NCBI GenBank assembly: GCA_934183045.1 | Contig: CAKPRW010000043.1 | Coordinates: 1-12,518, forward strand | Length of the DNA: 12,518 nucleotides | Source of the DNA: an uncultured Clostridia bacterium | Lineage (GTDB): Bacteria; Bacillota; Clostridia; TANB77; CAG-508 | Direction: 5' to 3' | Shown here: positions 1 through 7,460 of the stretch, in pieces | Numbering within the stretch: the first letter of the stretch is position 1 | Layout of the letters: each line of letters begins with the position of its first letter | Position numbers and translations under genes: made by a program | Notes under the pieces: model-generated | The model's input: the letters and a program-made list of their open reading frames with translations, nothing else | What the model was told of the DNA's origin: nothing | Databases searched by the model: none

Positions 1-169
1 CATAAATTGTAAATGAAATGAAAAGAAATTGTAATAAATTCATAGTATCTGTAATATTAGCGAGTAAAAGCGACAATAAAAAACAAAAAATAATAAAAAA
101 ACTAATAATAACATAAAAAAACATTTTCTCATATTATAATAATATAATTGTATATTAGGAGGAAAAATA
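1..169. other. AT-rich upstream region without a confident gene
   Basis: This stretch is very A-rich on the plus strand and holds no plus-strand gene. It ends with the rhodanese ribosome binding site AGGAGG at 157-162, seven bases before the ATG. TATAAT hexamers occur at 135-140 and 143-148, but neither has a convincing -35 box, so any promoter here is weak or uncertain. On the minus strand an ATG at 124-122 opens a hydrophobic frame of 41 codons to the window edge. It lacks a good ribosome binding site and may only be the translation of A-rich DNA read backwards. Confidence 0.5.
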
Positions 170-514
170 ATGTTAAATAGATTTAGAAGTACTTTTTTTA
201 GAAGAAATTATAGAACTATGAGAAGGTATGATGTGAATTTGGAACAAATGGAAAGAATGGTAGCTAATGGTGCGATTTTATTAGATGTTAGGAGTCCGCA
301 AGAATATGAAGAAGGACATTTAAATAATAGTATATCGCTTCCAGAATATGAAATTAAATTAAATATATTGAATATTGTGCCAGATAAACAACAAGAAATA
401 ATTGTTTATTGCAGTTCAGGATCAAGAAGTATGAAAGCTCAAAGAATTTTACAACAAATGGGATATACTAATGTATATAATTTGTATCAAGGCTTGGAAA
501 GTAGCTATTATTAA
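170..514 (+). CDS. Single-domain rhodanese-like sulfurtransferase
   Basis: This is a 114-residue cytoplasmic protein made of one rhodanese domain. Such proteins carry sulfur as a persulfide on a loop cysteine and pass it to thiol acceptors; the physiological partner cannot be told from sequence. The N-terminal-side signature DVRSPQEYEEGH lies at residues 39-50. The active loop CSSGSR starts with Cys81 and ends with Arg86, the usual six-residue loop of sulfur-using rhodaneses, so the protein should be active. The first 20 residues are strongly basic and lie outside the domain; they are not a signal peptide. The start is supported by AGGAGG seven bases upstream. It stands 108 bases before lepA, which has its own promoter, so co-transcription is optional. 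The family call is secure, the role is not. Confidence 0.88.
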   Translation: MLNRFRSTFFRRNYRTMRRYDVNLEQMERMVANGAILLDVRSPQEYEEGHLNNSISLPEYEIKLNILNIVPDKQQEIIVYCSSGSRSMKAQRILQQMGYTNVYNLYQGLESSYY

Positions 515-552
515 AAATGAATAGTTACTTTAGAAACTTGATAAAAAACATG

Positions 553-581
553 TTGAGGTTTTAATTGTTATATGATACAAT
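553..581 (+). promoter_or_regulatory. Sigma-A-type promoter of lepA
   Basis: A -35 box TTGAGG at 553-558 and a -10 box TACAAT at 576-581 are separated by exactly 17 bases. Transcription would start near 588 and give a leader of about 35 bases before the lepA ATG at 623. The placement also argues against the upstream ATG at 572, which would lie inside the promoter. Based on consensus match only. Confidence 0.55.
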
Positions 582-622
582 ATCACATAAATATACAGAG
601 AAAAATAACATTGGGAGGAAGA

Positions 623-2434
623 ATGGATAATAGACAAAAAAATATTAGAAATTTTAGTATTATTGCTCATATAGATCATGGTAAATCAACACTAGCTGAC
701 AGATTAATAGAAATGACAGGAGTATTATCTAAAAGAGAAATGGAAAGTCAAGTTTTAGATAATATGGAAATAGAAAAAGAAAGAGGAATTACAATAAAAT
801 CACAAGCTGTCAGAATGATTTATAAAGCAAAAGATGGACAAGAATATACTTTTAATTTGATAGACACACCAGGACATGTTGACTTTAATTATGAAGTATC
901 AAGAAGTTTGGCGGCATGTGATGGTGCTATTTTAGTTGTAGATTCAAGCCAAGGTGTAGAAGCACAAACTTTAGCAAATGTATATTTAGCGATTGATAAT
1001 AATTTAGAAATACTACCAGTATTAAATAAAATAGATTTGCCAAATGCAAGAGTTGAAGAAGTGAAAAATGAAATAGAAGATATAATTGGAATACCAGCAG
1101 AAGATGCTCCCTGCATTTCGGCAAAATCTGGATTAAATGTTGAGCAAGTATTAGAAAAAATAGTAACAGAATTACCAGCACCTGATGGAGATGAAAATGC
1201 AAAAACAAAATGCTTAATATTTGACTCATATTATGATAATTATAAGGGTGCTTTAGCATATGTTAGAGTGGTAGATGGAAGTGTAAAAGTTGGAGACGAA
1301 ATAAAATTAATGGCAACTAACAAAAACTTTACAGTTGCAGAAGTAGGTTATTTTATTCCAGGATCATATATGCCAACAGAAGAAATAAAAGCTGGAGAAG
1401 TTGGATACATTGCAGCAAGCATAAAAAGCTTATCAGATATACATGTAGGAGACACCATTACCTTAAGTAACAATCCAGCAGAAGAACCATTAAAAGGATA
1501 TAAGAGAGTAACTCCAATGGTATATTGTGGATTATATCCAATTGATGGGAGTCAATATGAAGATTTAAAAGAGGCGCTAGAAAAATTAAAACTAAATGAT
1601 GCAGCGTTAGAATATGAACAAGAAACATCAGCGGCACTTGGTTTTGGATTCAGATGTGGATTTTTAGGATTATTACATTTAGAAATAATAGAAGAAAGAT
1701 TAGATAGAGAATTTGATTTAGGATTAATAACAACAGCACCATCAGTTATTTATAAAGTATATAAAACAGATGGAGAAATGATAGAATTATATAACCCAGA
1801 AGATTTACCAAAACCACAAGAAATATCATATATAGAAGAACCATTTGTAACAGCTAATATATTAACACCAAAAGAATATGTAGGAAACATCATGGAATTA
1901 TGCCAAAGAAGACGTGGAATTTATATAGACATGAAATACTTAGACGAAAACAGAGTAACACTTATATATGAAATGCCATTAAACGAAATCATTTATGACT
2001 TTTTTGACAACTTAAAATCAAAAACAAAAGGTTATGCATCATTAGATTATGAATTCAAAGACTATAGAAAATCAGATTTAGTAAAATTAGATATTTATAT
2101 AAATGGAGAAATAGTAGACGCATTAAGTTTTATCGTGCACAAAGATGGTGCATATGATAGAGGAAAGAAAATGGTAGAAAAACTAAAAACAGTAATACCA
2201 AGAAAACTATTTAAAATACCAATTCAAGCTGCGATAGGTGGACAAATAATAGCAAGAGAAACAATATCAGCAATGAGAAAAGACGTATTAGCAAAATGTT
2301 ATGGTGGAGACATAACAAGAAAGAAAAAACTACTAGAAAAACAAAAAAGAGGAAAGAAAAAAATGCGTGAAATAGGTAATGTAGAAATACCACAAGAAGC
2401 ATTCCTGTCAGTATTAAAATTAGATGACGAATAG
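623..2434 (+). CDS. lepA: Elongation factor 4 (LepA), ribosome-associated GTPase
   Basis: EF4/LepA is a translational GTPase related to EF-G that binds the ribosome and is linked to back-translocation and to ribosome assembly or initiation. The product is 603 residues, the normal family length. The GTP-binding motifs are all visible: AHIDHGKS (15-22), ERGITIKSQ (53-61), DTPGHVDF (81-88), NKIDLP (135-140) and SAKSG (166-170). EF-G-like domains follow, then the LepA-specific C-terminal domain with its basic [14 protein letters not shown] stretch and the diagnostic ending [12 protein letters not shown]. The start at 623 is chosen because GGGAGG lies at 613-618 and the conserved N-terminus begins here; the frame stays open upstream to an ATG at 572, which has no ribosome binding site. 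In many Bacillota lepA follows gpr/spoIIP; here a rhodanese gene precedes it instead. Confidence 0.98.
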   Translation: MDNRQKNIRNFSIIAHIDHGKSTLADRLIEMTGVLSKREMESQVLDNMEIEKERGITIKSQAVRMIYKAKDGQEYTFNLIDTPGHVDFNYEVSRSLAACDGAILVVDSSQGVEAQTLANVYLAIDNNLEILPVLNKIDLPNARVEEVKNEIEDIIGIPAEDAPCISAKSGLNVEQVLEKIVTELPAPDGDENAKTKCLIFDSYYDNYKGALAYVRVVDGSVKVGDEIKLMATNKNFTVAEVGYFIPGSYMPTEEIKAGEVGYIAASIKSLSDIHVGDTITLSNNPAEEPLKGYKRVTPMVYCGLYPIDGSQYEDLKEALEKLKLNDAALEYEQETSAALGFGFRCGFLGLLHLEIIEERLDREFDLGLITTAPSVIYKVYKTDGEMIELYNPEDLPKPQEISYIEEPFVTANILTPKEYVGNIMELCQRRRGIYIDMKYLDENRVTLIYEMPLNEIIYDFFDNLKSKTKGYASLDYEFKDYRKSDLVKLDIYINGEIVDALSFIVHKDGAYDRGKKMVEKLKTVIPRKLFKIPIQAAIGGQIIARETISAMRKDVLAKCYGGDITRKKKLLEKQKRGKKKMREIGNVEIPQEAFLSVLKLDDE

Positions 2435-2508
2435 AACGACGATAAAAGGGACGTGCTAAATTGGCAAATTATTAATCAAAAATGGAAATTTACAAGGGAG
2501 GATAATGT

Positions 2509-2985
2509 ATGGACAAGTACATGGAAATTGCAAAAGAGCTTTCAGAGGACAACTTGAAAACGAACGTAGGAGGACCTTTTGGGGCTTGTATTGTTAAAAA
2601 TGGAAACATAATAGGAAAAGGTTCAAATCATGTTTTGAGTAATAATGATCCAACAGCTCATGCTGAAATAATGGCAATAAGGGATGCTTGTAAAAATATT
2701 AATTCATATGATTTAAGTGATTGTGAATTATATACTTCTTGTTATCCTTGTCCAATGTGTTTATCTGCAATAATTTGGGCTAATATTAAAAAAGTGTATT
2801 ATGGAAATACTAAAGAAGATGCAAAAAATATTGGATTTAGAGATGATTATATATATAATTTTATTAGAAAATTAACAGATAACATAGAGGATGACGAAAT
2901 ATTAAATTTAGAATGTATGGATAGAGAAGAGACAATAAAAGTATTTAATAAATTTTTAGAAAAAGATGATAAAATAATATATTAA
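2509..2985 (+). CDS. guaD: Guanine deaminase-like nucleobase deaminase (CDA fold)
   Basis: This 158-residue protein belongs to the cytidine/deoxycytidylate deaminase superfamily. The zinc site is intact: His51 and Glu53 in DPTAHAE and Cys81/Cys84 in SCYPCPMC. The spacing, the GGPFGACIV start (21-29), the DPTAHAE context, the FRDDYIYNFI segment near 110-119 and the length all resemble Bacillus-type guanine deaminase (GuaD), which turns guanine into xanthine plus ammonia in purine salvage. A tRNA adenosine deaminase (TadA) is the main alternative, but the FxDxxIY segment and the C-terminal helical extension favour GuaD; exact substrate is inferred. The start is set by GGGAGG at 2496-2501, seven bases from the ATG; a nearer ATG at 2505 is in another frame. 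The gene lies 74 bases after lepA and may be read from the same transcript. Confidence 0.85.
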   Translation: MDKYMEIAKELSEDNLKTNVGGPFGACIVKNGNIIGKGSNHVLSNNDPTAHAEIMAIRDACKNINSYDLSDCELYTSCYPCPMCLSAIIWANIKKVYYGNTKEDAKNIGFRDDYIYNFIRKLTDNIEDDEILNLECMDREETIKVFNKFLEKDDKIIY

Positions 2986-3017
2986 ACTATAACAATATAT
3001 AATATTGAGAAATAAGT

Positions 3018-3046
3018 TTGAAAGTGCATATTTATTATTATATAAT
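3018..3046 (+). promoter_or_regulatory. Strong sigma-A-type promoter of rlmB
   Basis: A -35 box TTGAAA at 3018-3023 and a perfect -10 box TATAAT at 3041-3046 are 17 bases apart. The start point would be near 3053, giving a leader of about 90 bases that contains the hairpin at 3081-3109. It is the best consensus match in the window and implies that rlmB and the following gene form their own transcription unit. Confidence 0.65.
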
Positions 3047-3080
3047 TTGAATAGTAACAATAGATAGAATTAATAAAAAA

Positions 3081-3109
3081 TTGCCAAAAAGACCCGGCCC
3101 TTTTGGCAA
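3081..3109. promoter_or_regulatory. Hairpin with GC-rich loop in the rlmB leader
   Basis: A perfect 9-bp inverted repeat, TTGCCAAAA at 3081-3089 and TTTTGGCAA at 3101-3109, encloses an 11-base loop rich in G and C, unusual in this AT-rich DNA. On the plus strand it is followed by ATTTGGG, not a run of T, so it is not a normal terminator for plus-strand transcripts. On the minus strand it is followed by six T residues and would work as an intrinsic terminator, yet no minus-strand gene ends here. It lies between the predicted rlmB promoter and ribosome binding site, so a leader or mRNA-stability role is possible. Confidence 0.5.
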
Positions 3110-3142
3110 ATTTGGGATATGATGTGAAAGGATTTGTTTTGT

Positions 3143-3964
3143 ATGAAAGATGGTTATAATAGGAAAGCTGCTAATAGGAGTTTGAATAAACAGGATTTTA
3201 AGAGCAGGGAAGATAAGATGTATGATGATCAGGTTGAAGGTAGAAATTCTGTTTTGGAATTGTTGGAGAGTGGAAAGGATATAAATAAGATTTTTGTGGC
3301 AAGAGGAGAAAAGCACGGTTCGATAAATAAGATAGTGGCGATTGCAAAAGAGAGAAAGGTTATGTTGGTTGAGAAGGATAAGAGACAGATGGATCAAATG
3401 GCTCAAACTGATAATTATCAAGGTGTGATTGCAATTGTTCCTCCATTTGAGTATTGTGATATAGATGATATACTTGAATTGGCAAATGAGAGACAAGAAG
3501 ATCCTTTTGTACTAATATTAGATGGTATTGAAGACCCACATAATTTGGGATCTATTATAAGAACTGCAGAGACTGCTGGAGTTCATGGAATTATAATACC
3601 AAAAAGAAGGGCTGTAGCTGTGAATAGTACTGTTAACAAGGTTTCTTGTGGTGCTGTTGAACATATGAAGATAGCTAGAGTGACTAATATATCTGATGCA
3701 ATACAAAAATTAAAAGATGCCGGACTTTGGATATGTGGAACAGATATAAATACAGATAAGTATTATTATAACCAAGATTTAACTGGAGCAATAGGAATTG
3801 TAATTGGTAATGAAGGAAGCGGAATGAGCGATAAAGTAAAGAAAAATTGTGATTTTTTAGTTAAGATTCCGATGAAAGGAAAAGTGACTTCATTAAATGC
3901 TTCAGTATCTACAGGTATTGTTGTATATGAAGCTGTTGAACAAAAGATGAAAAAGAGTAAATAG
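3143..3964 (+). CDS. rlmB: 23S rRNA (guanosine-2'-O-)-methyltransferase RlmB, SpoU/TrmH family
   Basis: This 273-residue SPOUT enzyme transfers a methyl group from S-adenosylmethionine to a ribose 2'-OH; the RlmB branch modifies the peptidyl-tRNA loop guanosine of 23S rRNA. An L30e-like RNA-binding domain begins with VEGRNSVLELLESG (31-44). The three SpoU motifs follow: DPHNLGSIIRTAE (131-143, with Asn134 and catalytic Arg140), IVIGNEGSGMS (219-229) and SLNASVSTGIVVYE (250-263). The extra N-terminal 25 residues are basic. The start is taken as ATG 3143, about ten bases after AAAGGA; an in-frame TTG at 3134 is too close to that site. The exact rRNA target is inferred from family resemblance; other TrmH-family targets are possible. 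Its stop codon touches the ribosome binding site of the next gene, so the two are probably co-translated. Confidence 0.93.
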   Translation: MKDGYNRKAANRSLNKQDFKSREDKMYDDQVEGRNSVLELLESGKDINKIFVARGEKHGSINKIVAIAKERKVMLVEKDKRQMDQMAQTDNYQGVIAIVPPFEYCDIDDILELANERQEDPFVLILDGIEDPHNLGSIIRTAETAGVHGIIIPKRRAVAVNSTVNKVSCGAVEHMKIARVTNISDAIQKLKDAGLWICGTDINTDKYYYNQDLTGAIGIVIGNEGSGMSDKVKKNCDFLVKIPMKGKVTSLNASVSTGIVVYEAVEQKMKKSK

Positions 3965-3978
3965 GGGGGAGAATACAT

Positions 3979-5775
3979 ATGACAAAAAATAAAAAAATGA
4001 TAATATTATGTGCAATTATAATAGCTGTAGTCTTGATTATTTGTACAGTTATATTAGTTTTGGCTTTAAATACAGATATGTTTAAATCTAAAAATGAACT
4101 ATTATCTAATTATATAGTAAAAAATGTGGAGTATATAAGTGAAGCTGCTACAAAATTAGGCGATATAGATAATAATAGTATGTTAGATGGAAAAAAGTAC
4201 ACAAGTACAACAAATATAAAATTGAATTATACAAGCAATGTAAGTACTAACGATGAAAATAAAGATAATTCTATAAATAATTATACTTGTGTCATGGAAG
4301 GAAAAACAGATAATACTAAAAATTATGATTATCAAGATATAAAAATAATGGATAATCAAAGCGAAGAAAAAGCGCATTTAGAATATTTGAAAGATGACAA
4401 CAATTATGGAATTAAACTTTCGGATTTATTTAATCAGTATATATCAGTAGACAATAATAACTTAAGTCAAGTATATGAAAAAGTAACTAATGGTGACTCA
4501 ACATATATTCCGGACAACATACCAGAATTAAAGGAATTAGGAGAAAGTATTCAATTTACAGAAGAGGAAAAGAGTGTATTAGAAAATAAATATGGAGATA
4601 TTTTAAAGAATCAATTTGAAATAGGAAATATAACTAAAGAAAATAATAAAATTATTAATGTTAATGAAAAAGATATAAAAACAACATCATATACATTAAC
4701 TCTAACAAGAGAGGAAATAAATGACATTTTCTTAAAACTATTAGAAGAAGTAAAACAAGAAGATATAATACTTTCAAAATTAGACAAGTTGGATGAAGTG
4801 CTAAATTTCTATAATACTATAGTTAACTCAAACGAAACAAGTAATTTAAAAGGGGACTTTGTTAGTAAAGTAGAAAAGACGATTAAAAATATAAATGAGA
4901 CAAATATAGGACAAGAAGAAACAGAAGTCATTGTATATGTAAAAGGAAAGAATGTATTAAGAACACAAATTAATTATCCAGAGTATGAATTAGATATAGA
5001 TTGCAGTGAAAATGAGTATATAAGATTAACGACTCAAAAAATAGCAACATCAGAAAGCAATACTTATACAGTTACTTATAATGATAATGAAACAAAATTA
5101 GATATAAAAAACAATAAAAATGGTGATGTAGAAGAACTTGAAATATCAGAAACAATGCAAGCAAGTGAAAATGACATGCAAAATGATATTGTTATAATTT
5201 ATTCAAAAGGAACAAATAGAACAAGTGTTACTATAAATAGAGAGATTAATTTTGTGGACGAATTGAGCGATTTGCCAGAAGTCAAAGAAGAAGATAAAAT
5301 AAAATTAAATGATTTGGATAAAGAAACAACAAGCAAGTTAGTAGATAGAATAAAGGGAGCTGCTAATGAAAAAATAAAAGCAACATTTGTTAATAACGAA
5401 AAAGAAGATTTTAATACAATATTAAAAGCAGTAGGAATATTAAAAGAAAACCAAACTATTGAATCAACAGGAATAACAGAAACAGAAAAAAACAGATATA
5501 ATTCTCAATTTGAAATTTTACAAGGAGAGGACTTAAATGGAGAAAATATAATTACATCACTTAAAGCAATACAAAAACATATTAGTGGTATAGAGGTAGC
5601 ATCTAATACTAAATTAAAGATAAAATTAGAAAAAAATAAAGCTAACGAAGAAGTGTTTAATCAATTAACAGATTTTATCGAGGCAAATAAACAAATGATA
5701 TATAATGTTAAAATTGAATATGATGAAAATGGAATTGCAAAATATATGGTATTAGATCTAGTAATCGAAGAATAA
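3979..5775 (+). CDS. Unrecognised membrane-anchored extracytoplasmic protein
   Basis: I do not recognise this 598-residue protein. A short basic start (TKNKK) is followed by one long hydrophobic segment at about 6-31 without a clear signal-peptidase or lipobox site, so it should be an N-terminally anchored membrane protein with a large outer domain. The outer part is rich in Asn, Lys, Glu, Asp and Thr and alternates beta-like stretches, for example EVIVYVKGKNVLRTQINY near 313-330, with acidic helices. A segment around 505-535, NRYNSQFEILQGEDLNGENI, resembles a short motif I associate, from memory, with uncharacterised clostridial surface or pilin-like proteins. No catalytic motif, cysteine pattern or sorting signal was seen. 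GGGGGGAG overlaps the rlmB stop and lies seven bases from the ATG, so it is expressed with rlmB. Downstream lies the large palindrome. Real gene, function unknown. Confidence 0.85.
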   Translation: MTKNKKMIILCAIIIAVVLIICTVILVLALNTDMFKSKNELLSNYIVKNVEYISEAATKLGDIDNNSMLDGKKYTSTTNIKLNYTSNVSTNDENKDNSINNYTCVMEGKTDNTKNYDYQDIKIMDNQSEEKAHLEYLKDDNNYGIKLSDLFNQYISVDNNNLSQVYEKVTNGDSTYIPDNIPELKELGESIQFTEEEKSVLENKYGDILKNQFEIGNITKENNKIINVNEKDIKTTSYTLTLTREEINDIFLKLLEEVKQEDIILSKLDKLDEVLNFYNTIVNSNETSNLKGDFVSKVEKTIKNINETNIGQEETEVIVYVKGKNVLRTQINYPEYELDIDCSENEYIRLTTQKIATSESNTYTVTYNDNETKLDIKNNKNGDVEELEISETMQASENDMQNDIVIIYSKGTNRTSVTINREINFVDELSDLPEVKEEDKIKLNDLDKETTSKLVDRIKGAANEKIKATFVNNEKEDFNTILKAVGILKENQTIESTGITETEKNRYNSQFEILQGEDLNGENIITSLKAIQKHISGIEVASNTKLKIKLEKNKANEEVFNQLTDFIEANKQMIYNVKIEYDENGIAKYMVLDLVIEE

Positions 5776-5793
5776 AATAACAACAAAATAATA

Positions 5794-5897
5794 ATAAAAA
5801 AATTACAGGCGATTTATATATATTTAAAACATAAGTATAACTCTAAATTATACAAAAGTTTAAAATATAGTAATAAAAAGTCTGTAAATTTTTTTAT
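5794..5897. terminator. Large imperfect palindrome, probable bidirectional terminator
   Basis: About 104 bases fold into one long interrupted stem. The outer arm pairs 5794-5810 (a run of A, then TTACAGGC) with 5880-5897 (GTCTGTAA, then a run of T) with one bulged base. A middle arm pairs the ATATTTAAAAC region ending at 5830 with GTTTAAAATAT starting at 5858, with one mismatch. The tip pairs GTATAA (5835-5840) with TTATAC (5848-5853) around a seven-base loop. It lies between two convergent genes and has A/T tracts on both sides, so termination in both directions is the simplest role. Its size and nested form are unusual for a plain terminator; a small non-autonomous repeat element is an alternative. 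Nearby, TCAAAATTAT occurs twice (5897-5906 and 5911-5920). Confidence 0.6.
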
Positions 5898-5958
5898 CAA
5901 AATTATTTGGTCAAAATTATACTATTAATATTATATGATTATTTATATTATTTCACAA

Positions 5959-6207
5959 TTATTCAACTTTTCTATTTCTATCAATATTAGAATTAGAAGA
6001 TTGTTTATTACACATTTTTTCATATTCTTTACATTTTATTTTATATTCCATTTGCATACTCAAATATCTATAATAACTATATGCTTGTTCATATTGCATA
6101 ATAGGATTAAACATAGGATCTTTATATAAATCATTCATATCCATTCCAGGGGGAGGCATATTATAATCCATAAAAGGTGCTTGATATCCATTTAATTCTC
6201 TTTCCAT
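5959..6207 (-). CDS. Small Met/Tyr-rich protein, candidate spore coat component
   Basis: This 82-residue protein was not recognised. It has ten methionines and ten tyrosines, a PPPGMDMNDLY segment near 18-28, the cluster YEQAYSYYRY at 39-48, two cysteines (59 and 66) and a polar, Asn/Ser-rich tail. It has no signal peptide or membrane segment. Tyr-, Met- and Pro-rich small proteins are common in spore coats, where tyrosines may be cross-linked. It directly follows ylbJ: AAGGAGTG lies just before the ATG and begins within the ylbJ TAA stop, so translation is probably coupled and expression should follow the SigE-like promoter of ylbJ. The coat role is inferred from composition and context only. 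The ribosome binding site and coupling make it a real gene despite its size. Confidence 0.75.
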   Translation of the reverse strand: MERELNGYQAPFMDYNMPPPGMDMNDLYKDPMFNPIMQYEQAYSYYRYLSMQMEYKIKCKEYEKMCNKQSSNSNIDRNRKVE

Positions 6208-6219
6208 ATTATCACTCCT

Positions 6220-7305
6220 TTATAAATCAAAATTAAAAAATGGGAATATATTTATAAAAATATATGTGTATAAACTAGCAAATATTCCTTGTAGTAGTTT
6301 GCCATAAATATAAGGTTTTATAGACAAATCGCTTTTTGAAACTATACTAAAAACTTGTAGTAATATAGATATTCCACCAAAACCTAATAAAAAAGCTGTA
6401 AAAATTATATTAATAGAAAGCTTTTTGCAAGCTATATTAGAAATTGTATTAATACCATTTGTGATTTCTAATAATCCAGTAAATAAAGGCTTAATAAAAG
6501 CAGTGTTTATATCTATGCTATTAAAAAGTGGTGTGAAAATATATTCAATTAAATTTAAAATGCCACTGGACTTACAAATAGATATTATACTTGAAAAAAT
6601 AACAACAAACCCACCTATTAATAAAATAGTTGAAATACTACTATTAATACTTTCAGCTAATACTTCACCCAAGTTAGCGATTGTTACATAATTTGTTTTA
6701 GTGTTATTTTTTTTACTAATATGATTTCTGTTATTGCTATTAGAATTTTGTGATTTTTGATTACTAGTACTATTGTTTTTCCAAAATCTAAATAATATTC
6801 CAACTGTTAAACAAGACAATAGATGAGTTACAAAAAGTAAAATACCAATAGTAGAATTTTTAAACATCAAAATACCAACAGTACCTATTATAAACAACGG
6901 ACCAGAATTATTTGTAAAACTTAAAAGTCTTTCACATTCTTCTTTAGTACAAATATTGTTTTTTCGAAAATTAGTAGCAATTTTAGCTCCAATTGGATAT
7001 CCACTAATTAATCCCATAATAAAAGCAAAAGATCCTTCGCCACGTATATTAAATAGAGGTTTCATGTATTTGTTTAATATACGACCAAAAAAGTTAACGA
7101 TATTTGTGTGCATTAGTAATTCTGTAGCTACAAAAAAAGGAAAGAGTGAAGGAACTACAGATGTTGCCCAAAGTATAAGGCCAGACTTTACAGCGGGTAA
7201 GTTGCTTTTTGAAAATATTAGTAATCCCATTGTGAAAAGTAGAAAAGTTATTGGCAAAATATTTCTTTTTAATTTAATTACATAAAAATTTTGTTTTAAA
7301 ATCAT
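6220..7305 (-). CDS. ylbJ: Sporulation integral membrane protein YlbJ
   Basis: YlbJ is a mother-cell membrane protein needed for forming heat-resistant spores in Bacillus; its molecular activity is not settled, though it carries the nucleoside-recognition (gate) fold. The 361-residue product has multiple membrane segments, in an N-terminal group (about 15-32, 41-63, 92-112, 134-172) and a C-terminal group (about 223-245, 298-320, 333-355). The conserved segments are SGYPIGAK (101-108), FTNNSGPLFIIGTVG (130-144), GLLEITNGI (277-285) and GFGGISILLQV (308-318). A hydrophilic Asn/Lys/Ser-rich loop of about 30 residues (176-206) separates the two halves. The start at 7305 has GAGG seven bases upstream. 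A SigE-like promoter lies about 47 bases further up. A small gene follows after 12 bases. Family length and motifs are normal, so the call is firm. Confidence 0.93.
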   Translation of the reverse strand: MILKQNFYVIKLKRNILPITFLLFTMGLLIFSKSNLPAVKSGLILWATSVVPSLFPFFVATELLMHTNIVNFFGRILNKYMKPLFNIRGEGSFAFIMGLISGYPIGAKIATNFRKNNICTKEECERLLSFTNNSGPLFIIGTVGILMFKNSTIGILLFVTHLLSCLTVGILFRFWKNNSTSNQKSQNSNSNNRNHISKKNNTKTNYVTIANLGEVLAESINSSISTILLIGGFVVIFSSIISICKSSGILNLIEYIFTPLFNSIDINTAFIKPLFTGLLEITNGINTISNIACKKLSINIIFTAFLLGFGGISILLQVFSIVSKSDLSIKPYIYGKLLQGIFASLYTYIFINIFPFFNFDL

Positions 7306-7351
7306 TTCTTAACCTCGTCTCATGAAAAGATTAGCAGTAACTTATAATAAA

Positions 7352-7379
7352 AATATATGAAACAAAGTAAATAATATGT
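7352..7379 (-). promoter_or_regulatory. SigE-like mother-cell promoter of ylbJ
   Basis: Read on the minus strand, ACATATT (7379-7373) fits the SigE -35 consensus KMATATT at six of seven positions. CATATATT (7359-7352) fits the -10 consensus CATACANT well, and the spacer is 13 bases, within the known range. The predicted leader to the ylbJ ATG is about 40 bases. Bacillus ylbJ is known to belong to the SigE regulon, which supports the match, though AT-rich DNA gives such matches by chance. Confidence 0.5.
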
Positions 7380-7392
7380 ATTGTTTTTTGCC

Positions 7393-7421
7393 TTGTAATT
7401 TTGAATAAAAAATGATATAGT
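7393..7421 (+). promoter_or_regulatory. Sigma-A-type promoter of the murB operon
   Basis: TTGTAA at 7393-7398 and TATAGT at 7416-7421 are 17 bases apart. The start would be near 7428, about 33 bases before the murB TTG start. It lies back to back with the ylbJ promoter in the same 155-base gap and probably drives murB, the yvcK-like gene, the glucosidase and holA, since no other promoter or terminator is evident between them. Confidence 0.5.
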
Positions 7422-7460
7422 AGAGTAGAATTTTTATAAAATAATAAAGGAAGTGGAACA

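Noticed and set aside
572..622. Upstream ATG extending LepA by 17 residues
   Set aside because: It lies within the predicted promoter, has no ribosome binding site and precedes the conserved start; GGGAGG supports 623.
2509..2985. TadA (tRNA adenosine deaminase) as the identity of the deaminase
   Set aside because: The zinc motif alone cannot separate them, but the FxDxxIY segment, the PFGA-type start and the C-terminal extension fit GuaD better.
2993..3007. Small inverted repeat CAATAT / ATATTG after the deaminase gene as a terminator
   Set aside because: The stem is only six A/T-rich pairs with a three-base loop and no T run; too weak to call.
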